Of a DNA stretch of 64,000 nt, positions 53,301 to 60,761 are shown piece by piece (positions within the stretch are counted from its first letter, which is position 1; the number at the start of each line of letters is the position of its first letter). The stretch spans positions 1-64,000 of the forward strand of contig NZ_JACJOO010000019.1 of NCBI RefSeq assembly GCF_014695575.1, read 5' to 3'. The translations under genes and the position numbers were made by a program. This DNA comes from Leptolyngbya sp. FACHB-8. GTDB lineage: Bacteria; Cyanobacteriota; Cyanobacteriia; Elainellales; Elainellaceae. A model generated the notes under the pieces. It saw nothing but the letters and a program-made list of their open reading frames with translations. It was not told where the DNA came from and ran no database searches.

Positions 53301-53841
53301 AATAACGAAGCAATTAATGAGAAGAATTTTAGCGTTATTTCTTAGAGGTCTAAAAATATTCCTTGATGGTGATGGCTAATAATACTAAACTAGTTTGGCT
53401 CCACAACAAATGAGAACGTAAGCCAGTACTCGTAGGAACGGGTTTAGCATCACTTTCCTGACTTCGCAGAAACCTTGGTGGCAAAACTTGTATAGTACGT
53501 GCAAAGACCCCTATTTAAACTGCTATGATAGTTCGCTTGATCGAAGAGTTTTGCTCCTCTAGGAATAATAGCGTTTCAACTTAATCTATAAAAATATATC
53601 TTTTTCTATTCATTGCTTGGAACCTCTTTATCTCTAGCTCCGCATAAGGAGGTTGCATCTTGTGTTTTGCTAACGAAGTTCAAAGCCTTCCTTAAAAGCT
53701 TGATTGGAAGCGTATGAACAGCAACAAAAGAGATTGGAATAGAGCAATGTATTAAAGTCTCAAATATTTCCCAAACAGTGCTTTTAAAGTGTTATTCAAG
53801 ACGCTTGGTTATCCTATCGCTTCTCAGTATAAAACTGTAAC

Positions 53842-53945
53842 TTACAGCGTTTTGCACTTGAATTAACCATGGTTGTTTTTGTGAGAGCTACGCACTCTGC
53901 GTAGCTCTCACAAAAACAACCAGATTTTAAGCGTTTGAAAAGCGC
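53842..53945. repeat. Variable-core repeat, family C, copy 2
   Basis: TTACAGCGTTTTGCACTTGA ... TTTTAAGCGTTTGAAAAGCG, with a stem (GGTTGTTTTTGTGAGAGCTA and complement) different from copy 1 at 25949. Confidence 0.85.
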
Positions 53946-54335
53946 TTTATGTTCCGGTCTTCCAACGCACAACATGAGCTACAACTTGAAATTGAGTTGG
54001 CATTAGAGTGCGATCGCCCAATGTACGCCAATCAATTGAGACTGAGTGTGTCGTGAAAACTTTGCTTGAATGAACTTGCTTTCAGAAGCTTTTTTATTGC
54101 GCATGCTCAGTATGGATAAAAATAAAATTACTTCTAAAACATGAATTTTTTAACGTGATGCCTTGTACCTCACTAAAAAATCTGCATTTTAGAGCTCTTG
54201 CCCTTTTACTGAGCGCATAAATCTATCATTACGTTAAACAGCATCGTTCACGCTTCCAAAGGAGTTCGAGCTTGAGAGTGATGGTTTCTCGTTTTTGTGA
54301 ACTATTCTACTAAAAAGCTACCCGGTAGCTGGGCA

Positions 54336-54365
54336 CTTTTTAACCAAAACATTTTGGTTAAAAAG
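54336..54365. promoter_or_regulatory. Palindromic operator upstream of parA (cassette 2)
   Basis: CTTTTTAACCAAAAC and ATTTTGGTTAAAAAG form a 30-bp inverted repeat that is perfect apart from the central two bases. The half-site TAACCAAAA is the same as in the palindrome inside parB at 55653. Confidence 0.75.
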
Positions 54366-54406
54366 ATGATTCATTTGATCGGAGGAGTGCTAATATCAAA
54401 CTAAAT

Positions 54407-54416
54407 CTTTTGGTTA
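54407..54416. promoter_or_regulatory. Second half-operator before parA (cassette 2)
   Basis: CTTTTGGTTA, eight bases before the parA start codon, repeats one arm of the operator at 54336. It may serve for autoregulation; together with 54336-54365 it brackets the likely promoter. Confidence 0.55.
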
Positions 54417-54424
54417 TTTAACCT

Positions 54425-55114
54425 ATGCCTCGTCTAAAGACAAAAAAGGCGGTGGCCCTTCCTACGAAACTACCTAAGATTGTTGCTTTCGCAAATCAAA
54501 AGGGTGGTGCAGGTAAATCGACGGGAGCCGTACATGCCGCAGATTGGTTTGCTAAACAGGGCTACTCAACAGTTCTTGTAGATGCAGATGGCCAGCAAAG
54601 TTCTTCAGAATGGATGAATGAGCTAAAGCTTAACTATGAAGTTATCAGCAATCCAGAAGCATTATTTGACGAACTGCCTAAATTAGCTAAGTCTCATGAT
54701 GTTGTGATTGTTGATGGACCCGGAAATGCGAGTGAAGTAACGAAAGCTGTTCTAATTCGCTCTGATCTCGTGCTTATTCCGTGCCGGGATTCCATGATAG
54801 ACCTGGCTAGCACTGGCAAGATTGTACAATTCGTACGGCAGGCCAAGGAAATCCGTGGAGGATTGCCTGTAGCAGCGATTTATTTGAATGCTGTGAAGGA
54901 CAACACCATTCTACTGCGAGAAGCGAGAGAGGCTCTACAAGATGGTTTGCTGCCTTTACTGAGCACCTCCTTGCCCGATCGCCAGTGCATTAAGGATGCT
55001 CCAGGCCAGGCCAGTACGGTTTTTCGGATGAAGGGTGAGTCTCCCAGAATAGTTTCGGATGTTTACTCGCAATTATTGATAGAAGCCTTGAAATTGTTTG
55101 AAGCGGAATCATGA
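54425..55114 (+). CDS. parA: ParA-family partition ATPase (cassette 2)
   Basis: 229-aa Walker-type ATPase. Deviant Walker A KGGAGKST at residues ~25-32, VLVDADGQQSSSE (A'), and Walker B VIVDGPG, then LIPCRDSMIDL. It lacks the long N-terminal HTH of type Ia ParA, so regulation should be by ParB or a half-site. An operator-like palindrome lies 60-90 bp upstream. It overlaps parB by 4 bp (ATGA). Sequence is clearly distinct from the ParA at 7648 but of the same class. Role: segregation of a replicon. Confidence 0.92.
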   Translation: MPRLKTKKAVALPTKLPKIVAFANQKGGAGKSTGAVHAADWFAKQGYSTVLVDADGQQSSSEWMNELKLNYEVISNPEALFDELPKLAKSHDVVIVDGPGNASEVTKAVLIRSDLVLIPCRDSMIDLASTGKIVQFVRQAKEIRGGLPVAAIYLNAVKDNTILLREAREALQDGLLPLLSTSLPDRQCIKDAPGQASTVFRMKGESPRIVSDVYSQLLIEALKLFEAES

Positions 55115-56094
55115 TGACTCGACGAAAGCTAAAAGATGCGATCGCCAGTAACGAAGAACTAAGCTTCGTCTTTGGTAACACGACTGTTCAAAAAATTACT
55201 CAGGCAGTTCAGGATGTAAGCGAGAAGACTATATCTTTGCAAGAGATTCTCTGCTCGTTCACCTTTGTGCCTGATGGAAAGCCTGTTCGTCACTATTACG
55301 ACCTGGATGAGTTAAATCGTTGGGCTTTGAACGATATTAAGCCAAACGGTATCTGTTCTCCTTTATGGATACGCCCCCATCCCTATCAGAAAAGTAAGTA
55401 CGAATTAGTCGCCGGATTGCGCCGCTACAAAGCAGCTGAGATTCTTCAGTTAGAGAACGTCCCAGTTAAAATTTTTGATTGGGACGACCGTACTGCATTT
55501 CAGGCAGCTATTTCGGAAAACTCGAATCGTCGGGATTTTAGCGCCCTTGAGGAACTCGATAACACTCTACGAATGATCGAAATTCAGTTAGGGTGCGATA
55601 CTGAAGAAGTGGTAAGTCTACTCTACCGGATGAACAACGCGGCAAAGGGAACCACTAACCAAAACGTTTTGGTTAGTGAAGAAGCTGAGGTGGTCAAACA
55701 AATTTTTGATGCATTTGGCCGTATTACCTGGCAATCCTTTGTCTCAACGCGGCTGCCACTGCTTAAGAAGCCCCCTGAAGTTCTCGACGCTATTCGTCAC
55801 GGCAAAATCCATTATACAAAAGGCATCTTACTGGCCAGCATTAAAGATAACGAAGCTCGCCAAGTCCTATTAGAAGAGGCTGCACAACGTTCCCTCAGCC
55901 TTTCTGAGATCAAGCAACGCATTAAAGATACCCAGAGCGAAACTCGGCCACCTGTTGCTTCTATGGATCTTAAGCAAAGGCTTGCACTTACAGTAAAACA
56001 GGCCAGAGGTAACAAAAAACTGTGGAGAGACCCGAACAAAACTCGGCAAATAGAACAGTTATTGGAGCAACTCGAGGCAATTATTGTGCAATGA
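55111..56094 (+). CDS. parB: ParB-family partition protein (cassette 2)
   Basis: 327-aa ParB. It has the ParB nuclease-like fold (YYDLDELNRWALND, GICSPLWIRP and GLRRYKAAE near residues 103-111), a SNRRDFSALEE segment, an HTH-containing middle and a C-terminal Lys-rich dimerisation end (KLWRDPNKTRQIEQLLEQLE) that closely matches parB1 (KIWKDPKKSARLEKLLQEIE). Codons 181-190 form a perfect 26-bp palindrome whose arms match the operator upstream of parA. Translationally coupled to parA (ATGATG). The 17-residue stretch around the palindrome is homologous to that of parB1, although the DNA palindromes differ. Confidence 0.92.
   Translation: MMTRRKLKDAIASNEELSFVFGNTTVQKITQAVQDVSEKTISLQEILCSFTFVPDGKPVRHYYDLDELNRWALNDIKPNGICSPLWIRPHPYQKSKYELVAGLRRYKAAEILQLENVPVKIFDWDDRTAFQAAISENSNRRDFSALEELDNTLRMIEIQLGCDTEEVVSLLYRMNNAAKGTTNQNVLVSEEAEVVKQIFDAFGRITWQSFVSTRLPLLKKPPEVLDAIRHGKIHYTKGILLASIKDNEARQVLLEEAAQRSLSLSEIKQRIKDTQSETRPPVASMDLKQRLALTVKQARGNKKLWRDPNKTRQIEQLLEQLEAIIVQ
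55653..55678. promoter_or_regulatory. Candidate parS/ParB operator inside parB (cassette 2)
   Basis: CACTAACCAAAAC and GTTTTGGTTAGTG form a perfect 26-bp palindrome centred on the codons AAC GTT (Asn-Val). Its arms match the operator at 54336-54365. The corresponding site in parB1 (7076-7095) is centred on the same codon pair with a different arm. Confidence 0.7.
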
Positions 56095-56220
56095 TTTAGG
56101 CCTGGAAAATTGTTTAGAACAGGCGTGATTAGGAATGGTGTACTTCTTTTACAGCCCAGTCATGTCTGTTCTAATGGTGATAAATAAGACAATATAGCAA
56201 TATGCAAGTACGCTAAATCT

Positions 56221-56271
56221 AAAAGGGATGGGATATGAGGTGTGAAACACTCAATATCCTATCCCTTTTTT
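56221..56271 (+). terminator. Terminator after parAB cassette 2
   Basis: AAAAGGGATGGGATATGAG and TCAATATCCTATCCCTTTTT form an almost perfect stem ending in a six-T run, 127 bases after the parB stop: a good rho-independent terminator. Confidence 0.75.
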
Positions 56272-56393
56272 GCTGAACCAGTTTGCATGGCACGGTTGTC
56301 TTTAGGGAAGTAATTGTTTGGCAAAGTGCTTACTTCATGCAACCGTAGCAGCCTCTAATTGTGTAGATAGGCAAGAATCATTTGGCCCAGAAC

Positions 56394-56436
56394 GGTAAAA
56401 GAACCTTATACCACTTTAAACAGAGGTTCTTTTACC
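56394..56436. terminator. Hairpin in the gap after parAB2
   Basis: GGTAAAAGAACCT pairs perfectly with AGGTTCTTTTACC across a 17-base loop. Function unknown; possible second terminator. Confidence 0.5.
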
Positions 56437-57226
56437 TACCTGTAGGGACAGGTTACCCTTCAATCTACCTGCGAAGCTAAGAGGTCACGGCTAAATCCGT
56501 TTATACTCGCTTGCTAACGTTTCCATTTTTTGAAACTGGCTTAGTTTGTCAGTAGTTTAACTCGCTGTCTAAAACATAATACATGCCTTGCTAGAATTGG
56601 CAGATATTTTAGAAACTAATTTAAAGCAAAAATCATATAAAACTTTGAGGCTCAAATGACAATAACCCTTTGTAAGATTGGGTTATTTGTTGTCTCAACT
56701 TTACGCCTTAAGGTATCGTCTAAGTTTGCCCTTGCCTGAAGTCAGGACGAGCGACAATGATAGTTTTTTTAGACAATGAACGTTACAGGCAAAAGGAGTC
56801 AGTTAAATCTTAGTCAGCCCATTCTCTGTCAATAGAATTAGAAGATAAAAAATATTTCTTGTTTGGAATATTTTGACCATAGCTTATGCAACCCTTTTAT
56901 AGATGGTCTATTGATATCAGGCGTAGTGGCAAGTTGTAAACCCTGCTGATTCTCATATATTTCTTCAAGAAAGCAAATTTATTGGGAGAATATTTGCTTC
57001 TTGAATATATTCTTACACTAAACTTACACCATTTTATGAAGTGCTGATTTGTATGTTCATTCTTCATCAATTGGGTCGTTATTGAGCGGGCGATCACCCA
57101 ACTTCTAAGTACACATATAAGCGTTTAGGATGAGTGGAGTAGATTAGGTTATAAGGCTGTCGTATGTCTGGGAGGTGCCTTGGTCTGCTGTCAATCACCT
57201 CCACTCTGTAGAGTTCTGGATAAATC
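56437..57226. other. Gene-free stretch before the alpha/beta-hydrolase gene
   Basis: 790 bp, AT-rich, with no supportable gene. A weak hairpin GACAATAACCC / GGGTTATTTGTTGTC lies near 56656-56695, and HIP1 octamers are missing. The open frame at 56897-57097 (minus) has no recognisable content. Confidence 0.45.
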
Positions 57227-58141
57227 ATGTTGTTGACAAGTCCTACACAAAATACTCAAGACCCCCTAATTGGGGGGACGCCGCAGATTTATGAGTGGGT
57301 GTGGAAAGAACAGCCCTATCGTATTTCCTATGAAGTTCGTGGCGAAGGGCTACCCGTTCTCCTTCTACCGGCCTTTAGTACGGTTTCCAGCCGCTCTGAG
57401 ATGCAGGGGTTAGCTACGCGACTGTCCTTAGATTTTCAGGTGGTTGCTCTGGATTGGTTGGGGTTCGGGCAATCTGCTCGGCCAGCACTGGATTATCGCC
57501 CTGATCTCTATCATCAGCTGCTTCACGATTTTCTTCGTGTTCATTTCAGCCAACCCATTAGCGTTGTAGCCGCTGGGCATGCTGCTGGGTATGCCATGCA
57601 CATAGCTCAGCAGCAGCCGAATTCCTGGTCAAAAATGGTACTTGTGGCTCCGACCTGGAAGGGGCCATTATGTGCCATGGGTGCCCCATCTCCCCTGCGG
57701 GATGGCGTGCGGGAGTTAGTGCGATCGCCTGGCCTGGGCCAGTTACTCTACGGCTTAAATACGACTCCTGGTTTCCTCAAGTTCATGTACCGTCGCCATG
57801 TATTTGTGAACGAGGCCAAACTAACGCCCGAATTTATCCAGCAGAAATACCAGAGTACTCAGCAGCCTGGCGGACGGTTTGCCCCTGCCGCTTTTGTCAC
57901 CGGAACCCTCGATCCGATGGCTCATCGGGAAGAGTTTCTGGCAGCGGGGCGATCGCTGACGATTCCAACCCTGGTGGTCATTGGTGAGCAATCTCCTCCC
58001 CAATCGAGAGCAGAAATGGAGGCCCTCGCAGCACTACCCAATATTCAAACGGTCAGGTTACCCGGAACTTTGGGAATGCACGAAGAAGAGGCCGTCTCCC
58101 TATCAGAGGTGCTCAGTTCCTTCTTGACTGAGGATGCCTGA
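57227..58141 (+). CDS. Alpha/beta-hydrolase-fold protein lacking the nucleophile Ser
   Basis: 304-aa alpha/beta-hydrolase fold. The oxyanion-hole region (VLLLPAFSTVSSR) and VVALDWLGFGQS are present, and a catalytic-type Asp and His occur late (TLDPMAH; LGMHEEEA). However, the nucleophile elbow, normally G-x-S-x-G, reads GHAAG, with Ala in place of Ser (GGG CAT GCT GCT GGG at ~57577). So it is either catalytically inactive as a hydrolase or a non-hydrolytic family member such as a binding protein. Start ATG at 57227, without a strong ribosome-binding site. Convergent with the aspartoacylase-like gene, separated by a hairpin. Confidence 0.8.
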   Translation: MLLTSPTQNTQDPLIGGTPQIYEWVWKEQPYRISYEVRGEGLPVLLLPAFSTVSSRSEMQGLATRLSLDFQVVALDWLGFGQSARPALDYRPDLYHQLLHDFLRVHFSQPISVVAAGHAAGYAMHIAQQQPNSWSKMVLVAPTWKGPLCAMGAPSPLRDGVRELVRSPGLGQLLYGLNTTPGFLKFMYRRHVFVNEAKLTPEFIQQKYQSTQQPGGRFAPAAFVTGTLDPMAHREEFLAAGRSLTIPTLVVIGEQSPPQSRAEMEALAALPNIQTVRLPGTLGMHEEEAVSLSEVLSSFLTEDA

Positions 58142-58159
58142 GTAGCATGGAAGGGCGTT

Positions 58160-58198
58160 ATCAAATGTTTTGAGCGCCAAGCGCTCGAAACATTTGAT
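58160..58198. terminator. Hairpin between convergent genes
   Basis: ATCAAATGTTTTGAGCGC pairs with GCGCTCGAAACATTTGAT (one G:T) around CAA. It lies between the stops at 58141 and 58200, so it may terminate both genes. Confidence 0.65.
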
Positions 58199-58199
58199 A

Positions 58200-59276
58200 T
58201 TAACAGTACTTCTCAAGCCGGGGACTGCCCCATTGGTTTTCCATACTGTTATATAGAATCTGCATGATACGTGCACCGGGCTCGCTAATGGCATCTCGGG
58301 CAATGGTCGCTACTTGGCCAGTCACGCTTGTTTGATATTCGGCAACGATGTCGCCAAAGGCATTGCGCTGTACAGCGACTTTCTGCCCTGGGGCAACCCG
58401 TTCCCCTACGTCCACTAGCATTTCCAGGAAGCCTCCATGGCCGGAGCGGATGGTTTCAAAAGAATCCCCAACGAAGGTTCCAACGTCCTGGGACGTGCGG
58501 CCAATCGGCCCATCAACAATCCCGTGATGTTTCAGGACGTTTAGGGTTCCTTCGACTGTCAGCGCAATTTTGTGAGTATCAAAATAGCGTGGGCCACCAA
58601 TTTCGACTGTCATCGCTGGGATCCCCGCATTGATAAAGGCGAGTTCCAGTGTGCCGCCTTCACCGGGGTCATCTTTAATTTGCTCTACTGGAAACAGTTC
58701 TGCCATTTGTCGAATTTCGGGTTGTTGCAAATTGGCATAGATGAATAGAGAAAACTCGCTGCCCGTAGATACGGTGTGATAATCGATCGCGATATCTACA
58801 TTGTTGGTGAAGAGCCGATTCCATAGCAGCCCGGCATGGCGGGTCGGAGCATCAATACCCAATTCATCCCCCGGCCATACACGATTAAAATCGACGAGTA
58901 ACCCTCCACATTGAGCGATCGCCCATTGGCTACGGGTGTACTCAATAGCCGCACGGGAAACACCGTAGAGAGCGATCGCTGTGCCAGACATCTCCAAGGG
59001 GTCAATCTGTTCCATCACGCGCTGTACAGCGTCGATGGAGCTGAGTTCATCACCGTGCACGCCGGTGACCATAGCAACGCGCTTGCCGCTATGTATGCCT
59101 TTGGCGACAACAATGGGCACATACCAGTGCTGGCCGGTTCCCATTTGTACGCCCTGGAAATAGAAGCGATGCTTCTTTCCCGGTTCCAGTTCACTTACAT
59201 CTAACTGGCTGATGACAGGTATACCCTGGATTGTATCGCCCGTGTAGATGGTCGTACTGAAAGTAAGAACGTTCAC
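58200..59276 (-). CDS. Succinylglutamate desuccinylase/aspartoacylase-like zinc hydrolase
   Basis: 358-aa M14-type zinc-dependent deacylase. The zinc ligands are seen in TGVHGDELSS (His, Glu) and IDYHTVS (His), and a catalytic-type Glu in MTVEIGGPR. The C-terminal part carries a biotinyl-like beta domain (GGFLEMLVDVGERVAPGQKV). Enzymes of this family remove acyl groups from N-acyl amino acids; the substrate here is not predictable. Start ATG at 59276. Convergent with the alpha/beta-fold gene. Confidence 0.88.
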   Translation of the reverse strand: MNVLTFSTTIYTGDTIQGIPVISQLDVSELEPGKKHRFYFQGVQMGTGQHWYVPIVVAKGIHSGKRVAMVTGVHGDELSSIDAVQRVMEQIDPLEMSGTAIALYGVSRAAIEYTRSQWAIAQCGGLLVDFNRVWPGDELGIDAPTRHAGLLWNRLFTNNVDIAIDYHTVSTGSEFSLFIYANLQQPEIRQMAELFPVEQIKDDPGEGGTLELAFINAGIPAMTVEIGGPRYFDTHKIALTVEGTLNVLKHHGIVDGPIGRTSQDVGTFVGDSFETIRSGHGGFLEMLVDVGERVAPGQKVAVQRNAFGDIVAEYQTSVTGQVATIARDAISEPGARIMQILYNSMENQWGSPRLEKYC

Positions 59277-59441
59277 GGGTTGGCTCCTTCTGACATGATG
59301 CGGCTACCCAAAGAGAATTAAAGTGGAAGAGAAAATGCTCTCAAAGCTTCTATAGAAAGAGACTGGAAAGCACTTTAAACCTACATATTACTCATAATTC
59401 TGAACCAAAACCTACTCCTCTTTTTACTATCGTGTTGCAAG
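59277..59441. other. Short intergenic region
   Basis: Should hold the promoter of the aspartoacylase-like gene; nothing distinct seen. Confidence 0.3.
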
Positions 59442-59476
59442 AAAAAAGCCTACCGCGGAAGGTGGCAGGCTTTTTT
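59442..59476. terminator. Bidirectional rho-independent terminator
   Basis: AAAAAAGCCTACC and GGTGGCAGGCTTTTTT form a stem with A and T runs on both sides. It lies ~100 bp after the stop of the minus-strand H1-tailed gene and is the clearest intrinsic terminator in the window. Confidence 0.8.
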
Positions 59477-59575
59477 CGAGATGCTATGAAGGATGGCGAT
59501 GTCAATAATTTCAGGAGATCGGATCACGAACGGCGATCGTCCGACATCGCCCTTTCACTTTAACCGTATGGGTAA

Positions 59576-60169
59576 TCAAGAAGCGGCCGTTGAGGCCTTC
59601 CTGCGCCCTGGGCGAGAGGTCTTAGCTTCGGTCGTGGTTTTTTTCGCTTTTGTCGATGTCGTGGTTTTTGCTTTTGCAGAATCTGCAGTTTTGGATTTAG
59701 CAGGCGTTGCAGTTTTCGCTTTCGGGGATGTTGTGGTTTTCGCCTTTGCGGGGGCCTTACTGGCAGTCCGTGGGCTGCGCGTCTTTTTGGGAGCGGGAGC
59801 TTCCTCGGGGGTGCTTTCGGGAACGGGAATGGTGGCGGTTGTTACGGCCTCGGTTTTGGCTGTTTTGGCGGCTACCCGTTGCCGTCTGGGTGCTATCCCT
59901 GCCTCACGGCTGCTGGCTGCCAGATAGGACTTGAGAGATGCTGGGCTAATACGAATGCCTTGCTCACCCAGCATTGCCGCAACTTCTTGGTGCGAATAGC
60001 CGCGGGACAGCGCGCTACTGATTGTTCCCTGCAATTGCTTAATAGCTTCTCGCAAAGACCAGTGAGTTTTGGGCTTTTCGGGTAACTGGCTCAATGCGGT
60101 CGACGCTTGCTCAAGGGACTGTTGAGTGATACTTGCGGCGACAGGTGCACGTCCTTTTCTGGCTGCCAT
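59576..60169 (-). CDS. HTH protein with histone-H1-like basic tail (paralog 2)
   Basis: 197-aa paralog of the gene at 35771. The N-terminal HTH-type domain is closely similar (LPEKPKTHWSLREAIKQLQG, YSHQEVAAMLGEQGIRIS, then SLKSYLAAS), while the C-terminal tail is made of degenerate K/A/T repeats (KAKTTTSPKAKTATPAKSK), again like histone H1. The ATG at 60169 (MAARKGRAPVAAS) aligns with the paralog start; the frame is open 39 codons upstream without content. The upstream 17-bp block is identical to that of the paralog. A clear bidirectional terminator follows. Inferred role: DNA-binding, nucleoid-associated. Confidence 0.8.
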   Translation of the reverse strand: MAARKGRAPVAASITQQSLEQASTALSQLPEKPKTHWSLREAIKQLQGTISSALSRGYSHQEVAAMLGEQGIRISPASLKSYLAASSREAGIAPRRQRVAAKTAKTEAVTTATIPVPESTPEEAPAPKKTRSPRTASKAPAKAKTTTSPKAKTATPAKSKTADSAKAKTTTSTKAKKTTTEAKTSRPGRRKASTAAS

Positions 60170-60189
60170 AGATTTGTTCTCGCGGGTCC

Positions 60190-60206
60190 AATAGGTGGAT
60201 AGTTGA
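60190..60206 (-). promoter_or_regulatory. Conserved upstream block (paralog 2)
   Basis: On the minus strand, TCAACTATCCACCTATT is identical to the block at 35734-35750 and has the same 20-base distance to the start codon. Confidence 0.6.
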
Positions 60207-60373
60207 CTCCTTACGTCTGCTTGATCTTGCAATTGATGTAATGAGTACTTTCTTACTTGTAGCGTAAATTCTAAAATAATTAACAATTTTTTTGTCAGTA
60301 AGCGATCAATTTTCTGTTCCTATGGTTATGGCGATCACCATTCTCATAGCCTACCCCTAATCAATCCCAATCT

Positions 60374-60420
60374 GGAATGCAGGTTCTAATGCTATGACAC
60401 GGCATTGAAACCTGCATTCC
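60374..60420. repeat. Hairpin
   Basis: GGAATGCAGGTT pairs with AACCTGCATTCC across a 23-base interior. The rest of 60207-60711 is gene-free. Confidence 0.55.
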
Positions 60421-60711
60421 GGTACAAACCATACTCTTTGTCATTGCTGTTAGAAGCAAGAAGAGAGGCAGGAGGTGGCACGACTCTTCTCCTTGCACTC
60501 TACCCAAAACAACTACAGCTATATGGGCATTCCTGTTGTGAATTTCCACCTACTTCCCATCACCAACATGCAAAAGACTGTGGATGCTATATCAACGCTG
60601 GTTGATCAGCCCTATCGCTACAGCCATTGAAGAATCGGTGGGTGTGCAGTACCGATCTTCTTATCTTATTAGCCTCCCTGGGGCATCTCACGTTCCGATT
60701 CAACAGACCCC

Positions 60712-60756
60712 CTGCGTCAATCGTTGCACCGCTTCGCTGCACAATGATTGATGCAG
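60712..60756. terminator. Hairpin after the CheR-PAS gene
   Basis: CTGCGTCAATCGTTGCACC pairs imperfectly with GCTGCACAATGATTGATGCAG, next to TTCAACAGACCCC, which is also seen near 28652 (TTCAACAGACCGCC). It lies six bases from the CheR-PAS stop and may terminate it. Confidence 0.55.
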
Positions 60757-60761
60757 GAGTT

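Larger units (their letters stand above)
52703..54335. other. Long gene-free, AT-richer region
   Basis: 1.6 kb without a supportable gene on either strand; HIP1 octamers are almost absent (one GCGATCGC near 54010), unlike the rest of the window. It holds a long hairpin (52808-52858) and family B and C repeats (53201, 53842). It may be a degenerated region or a mobile-element boundary before parAB2. Confidence 0.55.

Noticed and set aside
56897-57097. 66-codon ORF on the minus strand in the gene-free stretch
   Set aside because: Low-complexity composition, no ribosome-binding site, no domain.
59493-59927. 144-codon ORF on the plus strand opposite the H1-tailed gene
   Set aside because: Mirror frame of the Lys/Ala-rich tail repeats; the minus-strand gene has the HTH domain and ribosome-binding context.
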